DNA from: Candidatus Arsenophonus triatominarum
Lineage (GTDB): Bacteria; Pseudomonadota; Gammaproteobacteria; Enterobacterales; Enterobacteriaceae
Assembly (NCBI RefSeq): GCF_001640365.1
Contig: NZ_LWMI01000017.1
Span: forward strand, 79,487-143,486
Length of the DNA stretch: 64,000 nucleotides
Reading direction: 5' to 3'
Part shown: one piece after another, positions 10,985 to 21,075 of the stretch
Layout: each line of letters opens with the position of its first letter
Numbering within the stretch: the stretch's first letter is position 1
Notes under the pieces: model-generated
Seen by the model: only the letters and a program-made list of their open reading frames with translations
What the model was told of the DNA's origin: nothing
Database searches by the model: none
Translations under genes and position numbers: made by a program

Positions 10985-11899
10985 AATAAATCTGCCGCCG
11001 TTATCGCGCTTTTTGTTGTGTAAAGCTTACAATGAACGACTTTACTGTAAGTATCAATGTAAGTTTGTTGATAAACACGACCAACGCCTTTTAAATGACC
11101 GACATAAAAAGTATCTTGTGAACCCAGATAACCTGGATGCGCTGTTTCAATCTCACCACAGGCTTCATCATCTTGCGCTTTCTTTTCTAGAGCACTGATT
11201 TGTGATTCTGACAGGATAATTCCTTCTGTTGCGATTTTATCTTCAAGCGCTTTTAGGCGTTTTGTAAAATTTTCGAGATTATGGCGCAGCCAAATAGAGC
11301 GAACGCCACTCCCCGAAACAAAAATGCCTTTTTTTCTTAGTTCATTACTACTGCGGTGTTGACCGTGTGCAGGGTATTCAATCGCATACTCGACTACAGC
11401 GCTTTCAATCTGTTCATCTACTCTATTTTTTACGTTAGGCACCAGAGGCAGTGAGTATTGTGGTAAAGTTGAATATCACGATTATCAACTTTATCTCGCT
11501 ATCAATGATATTGATCATACAAAAACTAAAGCTCGTTCACCTCAAACTAATGGGATTTGTGAACGCTTTCATAAAACTGTATTACAAGAGTTCTATCAGG
11601 TGGCTTTTCGTAAGAAAATCTATAGAGCTTTAAATGAATTACAAGCTGATTTAGATAAATGGTTAGCGGAATATAATAACCAACGCACTCATCAAGGAAA
11701 AATGTGTTGCGGTCGAACTCCTATGGCAACTTTACACGATGGAAAACAACTTTGGAGAGAGAAAGATTTAAATCAAATTTAACCTGACAGGTACTGTATA
11801 AATAACCGGTAACTGTCAGATTAAGTCTGATCTACTACACATCATGGGGCGTTGGGGTGAATTTTTTAATCATTTAAGATTTAAGCGTACCTTCTAATA

Positions 11900-11943
11900 T
11901 ACTGACATGCTGATATGCTGATATGCTGATATGCTAATATGCT
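11900..11943. repeat. Octamer tandem repeat at effector 3' end
   Basis: About five imperfect copies of an 8-bp unit (CTGATATG and variants CTGACATG, CTAATATG). The array overlaps the stop codon of the effector at 11934-13055, so changes in unit number would alter its last residues. Confidence 0.7.
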
Positions 11944-13055
11944 GATGGATAATTTTCCCTATTCTCTAAAATAAAATTATCTATTTCTTTGAGTAATTCT
12001 GGTTTATTAACATTTGTTTTATCTACTTTCGCATAAATATCACCATTTATTGGTCCTTTATAATATTTATTAGACGAAATTTGTGATGAATTAAATTGAA
12101 TTTCCTCATAAATAGGTTCATTACTCTGGTTGTATGACTCTAAATGAATAGGTTGATTATGGAGTTCATAAGAACTATGAAATCTTTCTTTAAAAGGATT
12201 TTGATATAACCAAATAACTTGACTATTAAATTCCTCAGCTAAAAATTTTATTACCTCTTTTTTTGCTTTTTCCTCAATTTTATGTAAATTGGCATAGGCT
12301 TTATAAAGCCATTCTTTAGGTGTCCGTCGCGTGTCAAAAACTTCATTAACATCTATATATCTTTGTGCTGAGTTATTGTAATAATCGAAACATTTTATTT
12401 GTAACGAAATCCATTCTTGAATAATACGTGGCTCTTGTACCATTTTTTCTTTTGTAAAATCGTTTAATAAATTCAAATGAAAATTTCTTTTATTTAAAAA
12501 ATAAATTTCTTTAGTTGGCGCTGAAATACCTTTTATTTCACCATTAGGCATATAAGATATTTTATCTAAAGCGTTAAAAACATTTTCACTCTTCTTAAGA
12601 TTGTTGGTCTCTAAGAATCCACTTTTATTGGTTAATTCTGCTTCTTTGATAGCAGAAATATCTTTTTTTGTATTTTTTACTCCATACACGAATTGATGTT
12701 CATCAATTACTCCAGTTATAGAAAAGGTAAAAATACAGTTTTCTTTTTCTTGTTTTATAGACGCTTGGAATTTATCTTTATAAGAGGGATATACCATTTC
12801 ACTGAGTTTATGAAAAGAAACTATTTTTTTAAATACTTCTTGATTGCTTAACCCATCATTATTGTGAGTTAACTCGTAAATGTGCTTCAATGCTTCACTT
12901 TTATTGGTTCCACAAAGCCAGTCTTTAATTTTTTCCCATACTCCAATATATGTAGCTTCTTCTTTTGAAGAACTATTAATAGCGTGCTGAACATCTTCAT
13001 GGCTAAGGGTTCTATCGAATAGGAATAAAGAATTACCTTGAATAGGAAGTGACAT
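11934..13055 (-). CDS. Candidate T3SS effector, WEK domain plus two EPIYA-like motifs
   Basis: 373 residues with no signal peptide. The N-terminus matches the Salmonella translocated-effector domain: VWEKIKDWLCGTNKSEALKH at residues 39-58, compared with WEKMKEFFCSTHQTEAL in SspH2; this is the T3SS export signal of SPI-2-type effectors. The middle (60-290) is unrecognised, with hydrophilic and helical stretches. Near the C-terminus are two short tyrosine motifs, EPIYEEI (313-319, Y316) and GDIYAKV (338-344, Y341). These look like the EPIYA-type sites that host kinases phosphorylate in CagA, Bartonella Bep and Anaplasma AnkA. A strong AGGAG lies before the ATG at 13055. Paralogues lie at 25403, 26400 and 53691. 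Secretion is likely; phosphorylation is inferred from motif only. Confidence 0.8.
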   Translation of the reverse strand: MSLPIQGNSLFLFDRTLSHEDVQHAINSSSKEEATYIGVWEKIKDWLCGTNKSEALKHIYELTHNNDGLSNQEVFKKIVSFHKLSEMVYPSYKDKFQASIKQEKENCIFTFSITGVIDEHQFVYGVKNTKKDISAIKEAELTNKSGFLETNNLKKSENVFNALDKISYMPNGEIKGISAPTKEIYFLNKRNFHLNLLNDFTKEKMVQEPRIIQEWISLQIKCFDYYNNSAQRYIDVNEVFDTRRTPKEWLYKAYANLHKIEEKAKKEVIKFLAEEFNSQVIWLYQNPFKERFHSSYELHNQPIHLESYNQSNEPIYEEIQFNSSQISSNKYYKGPINGDIYAKVDKTNVNKPELLKEIDNFILENRENYPSAY

Positions 13056-13153
13056 AATAGCTCCTTTTTTACCTCAAATTTGTTTTTATTATTACAAATA
13101 AACAAGGTATAGTGAATACGCTATATATGTATACTTCATCACATAATCCAGCC

Positions 13154-13190
13154 ATACAAAAACGCCCCCTATCTTCTCAGGGGCATTTTT
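13154..13190 (+). terminator. Rho-independent terminator-like hairpin
   Basis: GCCCCCTATCTTCTCAGGGGC followed by ATTTTT; the GCCCC/GGGGC stem closes a short loop. Related hairpins occur beside other Rpn loci (28109, 40079, 55979). Downstream of it lies the 3' end of a minus-strand gene remnant. Confidence 0.6.
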
Positions 13191-13194
13191 GCTT

Positions 13195-13469
13195 TAATGA
13201 CTCGGACTAAATCGGTATTTCTTCCGTTCTTCGAGCACTGCGCCCGTCTCTTTGGCGTTTTTGTCCGCCTCAAAAAATCCGTGGACGATTCACCGTCTGG
13301 AAATCGCCAAGCGTTACTGCCGTTTGCGAGCCTTGCCATCCACACTTCGCTATCTTTGTTGGGTGGAATTAACCGCTTTTTGCTCGCTTTCATTTTTTCA
13401 CGGAGTTGAATTTTTTCGTCATCAGACAACTCGGCGGACAATACTGTACAATGCTCAACGATTTCAGCA
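13195..13469 (-). pseudogene. Unrecognised gene, C-terminal part, frameshifted
   Basis: Minus strand: AELSDDEKIQLREKMKASKK ... SEVWMARLANGSNAWRFPDGE, then a frame change in a T-run (~13276) leads into EADKNAKETGAVLEERKKYR, then FSPSH and a stop at 13195. The same C-terminus (LEERKKYRFSPSH) occurs at 28137-28178, showing that the shifted frame is the real one. The 5' part is lost to IS3 at 13470. Function unknown. Confidence 0.5.
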
Positions 13470-14289
13470 TGTAGTGGCATACTAAATTTGGCCACCTAAG
13501 TTGAGGTGATATGCTTACCTCATAATTTTTATAGGTGCCGAAATGAGTAAAATAATTACTGCTGAATTTAAATGTGAAACCGCCAAATTAGTCCTTGACC
13601 AAAATTACACCTACCAGGAAGCCGCGAAAGGCATGAACGTCAGTCTTTCAGCGATTAGCCGGTGGGTAAGAGCCCTTCGTTTAGAACGTCAAGGGAAAAC
13701 ATCGCCTGGTCTGCCATTAACACCTGAACAAATTGAGTTCAGAGAAATGAAGAAAAAAATCCACCGGCTGGAAATAGAGAATGACATCTTAAAAAAGGCT
13801 ACTGCGCTCTTAATGTCCGACTCACTGAAAAATTTTCGGTAGTTGAAAAGCTAAGAGTGCTTTATCCGGTGAAAACTTTGTGTCGTATTTTTAATGTTCA
13901 CCGAAGCAGTTATCGCTATTGGTGTCGGCCTAAGGAGCCAGATATTGAGCGGACGATAAAACGTAGCCTAGTCAGCGAAGCGTGGAACGTTAGTGGCGGC
14001 TATGCTGGCGCAAGGACTATCGCCACGATGGTTACCAATACACACAACGTGAAACGTGGGCGGTGGTTAGCGGGTAAGTTGATGAAAGAATTAATCATCG
14101 TCAGTTGCCAAGAGCGAAAACATAAATACAACCGCGGTGGAAATGAACGTATTGATATTCCAAATCTGCTCAATAGGCAGTTCGCTGTTACAAAGCCTGA
14201 CCAGGTTTGGTGCGGCGATGTAACCTATATTTGGACAGGCTCACGATGGGCCTATCTGGCTGTGGTATTGGATTTGTTTGCCCGAAAAC
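13470..14289 (+). mobile_element. IS3-family element, 3' part missing
   Basis: Left end TGTAGTGGCATACTAAATTT. OrfA is intact (13543-13842, 99 aa, [22 protein letters not shown]). OrfB runs from ~13857 to LDLFARKP at 14289, retaining only the first catalytic Asp (WCGDVTY), where MITE-A sequence replaces the rest. Confidence 0.88.
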
Positions 14290-14440
14290 CAAAGCAATGG
14301 TTAATTTGCAAGTTACTAAAACGTATAAATTTGTTTAAATTACAATAAGTTGCTTTTTATTTATAAGATTTTGTCTATTTATATATTATGCTGAATTAAA
14401 CTTAAAAATAGAGCGTTTTTTTATTGGTGCGAAACTCGTG
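14290..14440. repeat. MITE-A, one end missing
   Basis: The inner ~150 bp and the GTGCGAAACTCGTG end of MITE-A; the other terminus was lost where it joins IS3. Confidence 0.8.
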
Positions 14441-14905
14441 TAATCGATTCATTTCACCGAGAAGCCAACGGTTGGCGTGAATAATAGGTCAATATTCACA
14501 AGGCATGGTAAAAGTGATATGCTGCCAAGGAACTTCGGGTAACCAAGCTAGTGTATTGTTAATCCATTGTAGGCAAGCTTTGACGCCACAATGTGGGCAG
14601 CTTCGACTTTTGCAGGTAAATTAATCCGTTTCTCAGAATTACATTGAGGGTCAGGACAGCGCCAAATTGACCACCCCATAAGCGAAGTTCCGCAAGCTAT
14701 AATCTTTACCATGGTTTCCATCACAACAGTGCGGACACTATCAGGGGGTTGGCGATTAAGCCAATTGAGCCAGCGTTGACCAAATTGAAAAACATGACTA
14801 AAACGCGGTGACATAAAAGGGACCAAAAGATTGAGAAAATAGGTATCGGGTTATACCAGTACTAACAAGCAATGACAAGTCGTCGCCATAGGCGACCATC
14901 TTGAT
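14441..14905 (-). mobile_element. IS91-like element, 5' fragment
   Basis: Minus-strand N-terminal transposase segment (MVPFMSPRFSHVFQFGQRWL onward) with decayed zinc-finger part, plus the element end (GGCGACGACTTGTCATTG on the other strand). Several frameshifts. Same family as 26683-27893. Confidence 0.75.
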
Positions 14906-15377
14906 CAAATTCGCAATAGCTTACGTTATATGCCAGTAAAGACCAAAAAGCCTTTATGGCTGATTTAAAGCCGGTTTATCGTGCAGATACTAAGCGGCTG
15001 CTGAGCCTTGATGAACTGGAAACGAAATGGGGTGAAAAATACCCGATAGTGCTAGAATCCTGGCGAAGTAAATGGGAGTTGCTCAGTGCTTATTTTCGAT
15101 ACCCTAAAGCCATTAGAAAACCCATTTATACGACCAATGTAGTAGAGGCGGTTCATCGGTAGTTTAGGATATTAACTAAAACCAAAGGGGCTTTTCCTAA
15201 TGAAAACAGCTTATTAAAATTACTCTATATTGGCATCAATCAGGTATCCAACAAATGGACTATGCCGATTAGTAACTGGGCGTTAACCATTGCTCAATTG
15301 TCCATCTATTTTAAAGGGCGCCTAGATGGTATAATCAAAATATAAAATCCCCTGACACATAATTATGAACACCCTCC
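14906..15377 (+). mobile_element. IS256-family 3' fragment
   Basis: Plus-strand C-terminal third of an IS256 transposase (KDQKAFMADLKPVYRADTK ... YPKAIRKPIYTTNVVEAVHR) with a TAG at 15160-15162 where other copies read CAG. Ends with CATAATTATGAACACCCTC. Confidence 0.8.
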
Positions 15378-15507
15378 GGTCTAACTCCTATGGCAACTTT
15401 ATACGAGGGAAAACAACTTTGGCGAGAAAAAGATTTAAATCAAATTTAACCTGACAGATACTGTATAAATAACCGGTAACTATCAGATCAAGTATGAGCT
15501 ACTACAC
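15378..15507 (+). mobile_element. IS481-family right-end fragment
   Basis: The last ~20 transposase codons (TPMATLYEGKQLWREKDLNQI region) and the right terminus ending GAGCTACTACA. Divergent from the intact copy at 9791-10984. Confidence 0.8.
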
Positions 15508-15569
15508 ATAAATCCCCGCCATTCACAACGGGTTTTTACGGCTATTTTTGATAATGTGGTTTATGAAGG

Positions 15570-18500
15570 TTATTCGTCACCTCTTTTCATATTTCTTGGA
15601 TTATTTTGCATATCGCCAATAATATTATAGAAATAGGATTTTGTATCTGAATCAGCCCAGCCATTGATCTTGAAAGTCGCCCTCAAATCAGTACCTATGG
15701 TGGTAGCTTTATAACTTTTAGTATAGATACCACTATCTTTATCTTTTTCTGTCCAAGATTTATTTTCTGCTGTTGTATTTGGGAGGTTTACTACATAAAT
15801 TTTATTGGAATCTAAATCTCCAGCTTTCCCAGTTATGCCTTTATCTTTCGCATCTTTTAAGGTTAGCGTAACCTTTATTTCTTCATCTTTATTATAGGTG
15901 ACTTTATCTAGCTTAATCTTTGAATGTGTCGGCATAGGGTAATTAGAAGTAATTTTGTAGTCTGCTGATTCAATCTTCCAGTTTGAAAACTGTAAAGTTG
16001 CTTTTTGATTACCACTTTCAACATCAGCTATATAGATTTTAGTATAGATGCCATTATTGTTCTTATCTTTCCATGAATCATTTGTTGCTTTTGCATTTGG
16101 TACTTTTACATACGTGTTGGAAGCTAATTCCATAGCTTTACCTGTTATATTATTACCTTTAACATCTTTCAAGGTGACTGTAACTAGCATATCATCACCT
16201 TTGTTATAGATATTTTTGTCTAACGTAATTGTTGACTTCATATACGCAGGGTTACCGGTAGTAATTGCGTAATTAGCTGATTCAACTGCACTCTTCCAAT
16301 ATGGAAGCTTTACAGTTGCTTTCAGGTTTTCACCTACAGTCTCGGCCTTATAGATTGTAGTATAGGTCCCAGCTTCATTTTCTTTCCATTTTTCACCTAT
16401 TTTCATTTTTGCATTCGGTACTGTTACTACCGCATCAGTTAATTCTGCAACTTTTCCAGTTACGCTATTACCATACAAATCTTTCAAGGTTACCGTAACC
16501 AGCATATCACTCCCTGATGGATATTTAGTGTCACCTAACGTAATTGTTGACTTCTCAGTCGCAGGATTACCGGCAGTAATAGCGTAACCACTTGAGCTAA
16601 CTGAATCCTTCCAGTCTTTTAGTTTAAAAGTCGTTTTTAGTCCAACCCCTACATTTTCTGCCTTATATACTATAGTATAGATCCCCGCTTCCTTTTCTTC
16701 CCATGTGGCACCTTCTTTTACTTTAGAATTTGGTACGTCTATTTCTGTTATGGAGGTTAATTCTAAGGCCTTTCCGGTTATGCTATTACCTTCTCCATCT
16801 TTCAAAGTTACGGTAACCAGCATATCACTCCCTGCTGGATAGATTTTTTTATCTAATGTAATGGCTGAATTTTCATGCGCATTGTTACCAGCAGTAACAG
16901 CGTAGTCAGCTGATTTAAGCTTAGCATTCCAGTAGTTCATCTTAAAAGTTGCTTTTAGGCCAGCGCCTAGATCATGAGCTCTAAACTGTATAACATAGAT
17001 ACCATCTTCTTGTTCTTCCCATTTGGTGTTTTCTTTCGCCCTTGCATTTGGTACATCCAGTTCTGCAGTGTCGGTCAATTCTGAGGCTTTTCCGGTTACA
17101 CTATTCCCATACAAATCTTTCAAGGTTACCGTAACATTTATGTCACTATTTGCGGGATAGCTTGTTTTATCTAACGTAATTGTTGACTTCATATACGCAG
17201 GGTTACCGGTAGTAATTGCGTAATTAGCTGATTCAGTTGTACCCTTCCAATCTGGAAGCTTTACAGTCGCTTTCAGGTTTTCACCTACAGTCTCGGCCTT
17301 ATAAATTGTAGTATAGGTCCCAGCTTCATTTTCTTTCCATTTTTCACCTATTTTCATTTTTGCATTTGGTACATTTACTACATTAGTCGAAGTGAGTTCT
17401 GAGGCTTTTCCTGTTATGCTATTATATTTCCCATCTTTCAAGGTTACCGTAACCTTCATATCACTATTTGCGGGATAGATGTCTTTATCTAAAGTAATCG
17501 TTGAATTCTCATGCGCATTCTCTCTATCAGGTATGACTTTGATTAAAGTGATGGCTTTGTTTGATTCATTACCTTTATTATCTATTCCTACAGCAGTCAA
17601 TTGATATTCTTGAGGAGGATTGTTGTTTGTTTTATTAATATACTGTGGAAGGGCAAGTTTTACTTGACTGCTTGACATCTTGCGATAACGTCCACCATCT
17701 GAGATAAAATTAGCGGAAGGTTCCCAACGAACATCTTTCAAACCATATTTTGCATTATTAACAGTCGCTGAAATAGTAATTATTTTTCCTGCTTTCTCTG
17801 TTATTGCATTTGGTGTGGAAATGCTAATTATATTTTGCTTACGATATTCCATAACAATATCATAATTCCGATCGACAAAATCATACTTATTGCCAACCAA
17901 ACTATGCATCATACCAACTGAATCATGGTCTAACTGTTGTGACAATGGTACCCCAAAACGATAAGTAATATCTAAACCAAGCATTGTGTTATTAACATCA
18001 CCGACCGAACGCTCGCCTTTCAGGGTGATTAAGGGGATTGGCGTGTAATTCACACCAAATGTGAATGAGTAAGGGTCTTTTTTTAACTCATTTGGATTAG
18101 CACCCGTAGCAAGGTGAACAGCTTTGCCAAAATATTGCTCATATTTGATGCTACCACCCAATTGAGGGTAAGCGGGTAAATACGCTTGAGCGTTAATATC
18201 AAAACCAGATGCTGGACGCTCAATATAATTATCCATTACGGATATCTTTGATTGGTGCCAGTTGGTCAAGCCAAAATAACTATTAGCCGCCAGTTTTAGA
18301 TAATCTGTCCACGCTTCACCGCCAATGCCTAATCTGGAATTTCTACCAGTATAATCATAATCATAAAAGGTATTAATGCCACACATCCAATTTTTATAAT
18401 ATTGACGATAGCCAAATCCAAGGTTAGCTGTGTTTCTTTCTGTATTATTTCTGATTCCAAACTGGGTAAATAAAAGACTATTATGCCCATCAATAACAGG

Positions 18501-18896
18501 TAATAAAAAATCCCCAGAAATGTTTTTATCTGTATCTATAAAAAAGCGAGCAGTGCCGTATTGTCCAAGCCAATCGTTTACTTTTTTGTTAACCAGCTTT
18601 TCTCCAAGATTTTTAGTGTAATTAATCGCTGCATTCTTTGAATTATCGCTTGATAGAATATTACCCACTTGTGAAACAGATGAAGCTAATGTTTCTTCAT
18701 AGTTTTCTTTTTCAGTATCATGGTAGTTCTTTCTGTCTTGTTCGATTACTGATTGTATCCCTGACGTTTTTTTAGGTATATCTGGGTCTGCAACCACTTT
18801 TGCTATAGAAAAGAATAGAACATAGAATAACTGAACAAATAATAAAAAACAGGCTGTTATTTTACTAAAATTACCTATTTTTTTAATTCTAAGCAT
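15570..18896 (-). CDS. Inverse autotransporter adhesin (intimin/invasin type), 6 Ig-like repeats
   Basis: 1108 residues from the ATG at 18896, which is preceded by AAGGGG. Type Ve secretion protein: a long hydrophobic signal segment (FSKITACFLLFVQLFYVLFF) and a periplasmic linker, then the outer-membrane beta-barrel from about residue 95 to 330 (DWLGQYGTARFFIDTDKN, LLFTQFGIRN, GFGYRQYYKNW, NAQAYLPAYPQLGGSIKYEQ). A conserved Ig-like domain follows (ISISTPNAITEKAGKIITIS), then six ~105-residue Big-type repeats (NPAYMKSTITLDK...). The repeats differ from one another. No LysM or C-terminal lectin domain is seen. It would export its repeats to the cell surface for host adhesion. It is the left arm of an inverted duplication with 21342-25301; its barrel is identical or nearly so, but the repeat set differs. 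Confidence 0.9.
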   Translation of the reverse strand: MLRIKKIGNFSKITACFLLFVQLFYVLFFSIAKVVADPDIPKKTSGIQSVIEQDRKNYHDTEKENYEETLASSVSQVGNILSSDNSKNAAINYTKNLGEKLVNKKVNDWLGQYGTARFFIDTDKNISGDFLLPVIDGHNSLLFTQFGIRNNTERNTANLGFGYRQYYKNWMCGINTFYDYDYTGRNSRLGIGGEAWTDYLKLAANSYFGLTNWHQSKISVMDNYIERPASGFDINAQAYLPAYPQLGGSIKYEQYFGKAVHLATGANPNELKKDPYSFTFGVNYTPIPLITLKGERSVGDVNNTMLGLDITYRFGVPLSQQLDHDSVGMMHSLVGNKYDFVDRNYDIVMEYRKQNIISISTPNAITEKAGKIITISATVNNAKYGLKDVRWEPSANFISDGGRYRKMSSSQVKLALPQYINKTNNNPPQEYQLTAVGIDNKGNESNKAITLIKVIPDRENAHENSTITLDKDIYPANSDMKVTVTLKDGKYNSITGKASELTSTNVVNVPNAKMKIGEKWKENEAGTYTTIYKAETVGENLKATVKLPDWKGTTESANYAITTGNPAYMKSTITLDKTSYPANSDINVTVTLKDLYGNSVTGKASELTDTAELDVPNARAKENTKWEEQEDGIYVIQFRAHDLGAGLKATFKMNYWNAKLKSADYAVTAGNNAHENSAITLDKKIYPAGSDMLVTVTLKDGEGNSITGKALELTSITEIDVPNSKVKEGATWEEKEAGIYTIVYKAENVGVGLKTTFKLKDWKDSVSSSGYAITAGNPATEKSTITLGDTKYPSGSDMLVTVTLKDLYGNSVTGKVAELTDAVVTVPNAKMKIGEKWKENEAGTYTTIYKAETVGENLKATVKLPYWKSAVESANYAITTGNPAYMKSTITLDKNIYNKGDDMLVTVTLKDVKGNNITGKAMELASNTYVKVPNAKATNDSWKDKNNNGIYTKIYIADVESGNQKATLQFSNWKIESADYKITSNYPMPTHSKIKLDKVTYNKDEEIKVTLTLKDAKDKGITGKAGDLDSNKIYVVNLPNTTAENKSWTEKDKDSGIYTKSYKATTIGTDLRATFKINGWADSDTKSYFYNIIGDMQNNPRNMKRGDE

Positions 18897-19047
18897 AACA
18901 TTCAACCCCTTCACACTCATACTTGATTACAATGAATGTATTTAATTAACAATATATTAAATATAAACTGATATTTAGGAATTTCAAAAAAATATAGAAG
19001 ATTTTTAAATAAAAAGGTTATGTCGCATTAAAACTATCTGTCTGATT

Positions 19048-19105
19048 GTCAACGATCACCGAAAACTGATCTACTTTTTAGCTAAATACGATCAATCAAA
19101 TATGA
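19048..19105. mobile_element. IS21-type terminus remnant (left arm)
   Basis: GTCAACGATCACCGAAAACT then CTACTTTTTAGCTAAATACG matches the end beyond the istB remnant at 49741-49893. Mirrored at about 21146-21205. Confidence 0.5.
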
Positions 19106-19177
19106 GCATAAGTTTGCATTGAATGTTAGATATATGTTAAAGGAGGATGTTATGGCTTATCGTTCTTTACTCTCTAA

Positions 19178-19369
19178 CACGAGTTTCGCACCAATAAAAA
19201 AACGCTCTATTTTTAAGTTTAATTCAGCATAATATATAAATAGACAAAATCTTATAAATAAAAAGCAACTTATTGTAATTTAAACAAATTTATACGTTTT
19301 AGTAACTTGCAAATTAACCATTGCTTTTAAGCCATTTTTGGAATTTTATATGCCTGTGCGAAACTCGTG
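19178..19369. repeat. MITE-A within recombinase remnant
   Basis: 192-bp copy with TCTAA on both sides (19173-19177, 19370-19374). The mirror arm at ~21075 lacks it, giving the empty site and showing insertion after the duplication. Confidence 0.88.
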
Positions 19370-19371
19370 TC

Positions 19372-19843
19372 TAACTCCAGCACTCAGCAATCACTGCGTA
19401 AAGGTGACACGTTAGTTGTCTGGAAACTATCTCGATTGGCGCGATCTCTGACCCGTGTCATCAAAACTGTCACAGATATTGGCGAGCACTGAATTGCCTT
19501 AAAAGTTTTGACGAAAAATATCGATACAAGGACGCCAGAAGCAAGGTTATTTTTCCATATGACGGCTGCCATTGATGAATTCCAGCGGGAGCTTATCGTC
19601 GAAAATACCCGCGCAGGTCTGAAAGCTGCAGCCAAACGTGGAAGACGTGGTGGAAGAATAAAAGCAATGAATGAGCAAACCATCAAATATGCTAAGGCCA
19701 TGCTTAAAGACACAGAAAACTCCCCCTTCATAGGTGATATCATCGATCAGCTTAAAATCGGTCGGACTGCCTTCTACCGATATTTTCCAACTGACCGTAT
19801 AAAAGAACTCAGAAAAGAGCACTTTTACAGCACCAAACCCTAA
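19372..19843 (+). pseudogene. Serine recombinase (resolvase/invertase), N-truncated
   Basis: The frame STQQSLRKGDTLVVWKLSRL (then ARSLTRVI) is the D/E-helix region of Hin/Pin-type serine recombinases. It is followed by an in-frame TGA after DIGEH (19489-19491), then VLTKNIDTRTPEARLFFHMT ... RRGGRIKAMNEQTIKYAKAM and a Hin-type C-terminal HTH (IGRTAFYRYFP). The first ~60 residues with the catalytic serine are missing, so it is inactive. An identical copy is at 20602-21075. Confidence 0.8.
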
Positions 19844-19979
19844 GTTATACACGAGTTTCTCAAGCTCCGAAAAAGAAGTATAAAGTTCAAAACAAGAAAA
19901 AATTAGGATGTTTATATTTTGTCAGTTTATCCATGCATTAAATATATCTACAAAACATTCTTACAAGTAAGCAGTGTGA

Positions 19980-20232
19980 GATACTCTGGTTTGGCGTTAT
20001 CAGAAGTAAGCCCATCACCTTGTCTCATGACACTATTAGTCGATGGTTAAAAAGCAGGTGTTTTCGACCTAAAGACCTGTGGAGATTAATTGAAACATCT
20101 ATAGACAAAAAAAGCCCTTGTGTACTAATAGCTGACGATACGCTAATTGCCAAAACACGTAGTAAAAAAATAGAGATGGTTCATTATCAGTATTCAGGTA
20201 ACGAACATGATGTTATTTTATTGCTGGCATAG
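19980..20232 (+). pseudogene. IS4/IS701-type transposase N-terminal fragment
   Basis: SHDTISRWLKSRCFRPKDLW ... SPCVLIADDTLIAKTRSKK resembles the first catalytic Asp region of IS4-superfamily (IS701-like) transposases. It stops at 20232 with MITE-A just beyond. It lies in the spacer between the inverted arms. The end at 20580-20598 may belong to it. Confidence 0.55.
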
Positions 20233-20242
20233 GTTTAGTTAA

Positions 20243-20434
20243 CACGAGTTTCGCACCAATAAAAAAACGCTCTATTTTTAAGTTTAATTCAGCATAATAT
20301 ATAAATAGACAAAATCTTATAAATAAAAAGCAACTTATTGTAATTTAAACAAATTTATACGTTTTAGTAACTTGCAAATTAACCATTGCTTTTAAGCCAT
20401 TTCTGGAATTTTATATGCCTGTGCGAAACTCGTG
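20243..20434. repeat. MITE-A in the inverted-duplication spacer
   Basis: Complete 192-bp copy with CACGAGTTTCGCAC ends. Confidence 0.88.
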
Positions 20435-20579
20435 TCTTTGTCAAATAGAGCATACGCGGCACCGCTCTCCTGCTAACTTTGTAGTGAATTTATTAGCCGG
20501 GCGGGTTGCATATTGTTTAATTCTATCTAAACCAAAGATACCTGTGGCAGGAACATCTCTTCAAGCATAATTGATAATG

Positions 20580-20598
20580 CTTATCCCGAACTCAGGTT
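20580..20598. repeat. Solo terminal repeat of MITE-D type
   Basis: CTTATCCCGAACTCAGGTT, identical to the terminal inverted repeat of the element at 37299-37543. It marks the end of the unique spacer beside the right arm of the duplication. Confidence 0.7.
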
Positions 20599-20601
20599 AA
20601 C

Positions 20602-21075
20602 TTAGGGTTTGGTGCTGTAAAAGTGCTCTTTTCTGAGTTCTTTTATACGGTCAGTTGGAAAATATCGGTAGAAGGCAGTCCGACCGATTTTAAGCTGATC
20701 GATGATATCACCTATGAAGGGGGAGTTTTCTGTGTCTTTAAGCATGGCCTTAGCATATTTGATGGTTTGCTCATTCATTGCTTTTATTCTTCCACCACGT
20801 CTTCCACGTTTGGCTGCAGCTTTCAGACCTGCGCGGGTATTTTCGACGATAAGCTCCCGCTGGAATTCATCAATGGCAGCCGTCATATGGAAAAATAACC
20901 TTGCTTCTGGCGTCCTTGTATCGATATTTTTCGTCAAAACTTTTAAGGCAATTCAGTGCTCGCCAATATCTGTGACAGTTTTGATGACACGGGTCAGAGA
21001 TCGCGCCAATCGAGATAGTTTCCAGACAACTAACGTGTCACCTTTACGCAGTGATTGCTGAGTGCTGGAGTTAGA
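20602..21075 (-). pseudogene. Serine recombinase, N-truncated, mirror copy
   Basis: Same protein remnant as 19372-19843, on the minus strand, without the MITE but with the same internal stop after DIGEH. The shared stop and shared truncation show that the gene was already dead before the arms were duplicated. Confidence 0.8.

Larger units (their letters stand above)
9439..11839 (+). mobile_element. Rearranged IS481-family element (outer copy)
   Basis: This outer IS481 has its left end and first ~60 codons at 9439-9717 and its right part (DRGSEYCGK to the stop) at 11443-11839 in the plus direction. The middle (from PNVKNRVDEQ to the second catalytic Asp) is inverted and lies on the minus strand at 9718-9790 and 10985-11442. 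A second complete IS481 (9791-10984) sits inside that inverted piece. The outer copy is inactive. Confidence 0.8.
9358..11873 (-). pseudogene. Rpn-family nuclease N-terminus, split by IS481
   Basis: The minus-strand start is at 11873 (MIKKFTPTPHD, 11840-11873) and continues at 9438-9358 (HDAVFRQFLSEKKTAKDFFE, then IWLPDEI) beyond the IS481. Joined, it matches the N-terminus of the Rpn (YhgA-like, PD-(D/E)XK) recombination-promoting nuclease family; compare 56119-57082. CATCATG flanks the IS on both sides (9432-9438, 11840-11846) as a 7-bp target duplication. The rest of the gene is lost to IS3 at 9357. Confidence 0.7.

Noticed and set aside
20702..21061. 119-residue plus-strand frame opposite the recombinase remnant
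   Set aside because: Antisense to a recognised serine recombinase; composition unlike a real protein.
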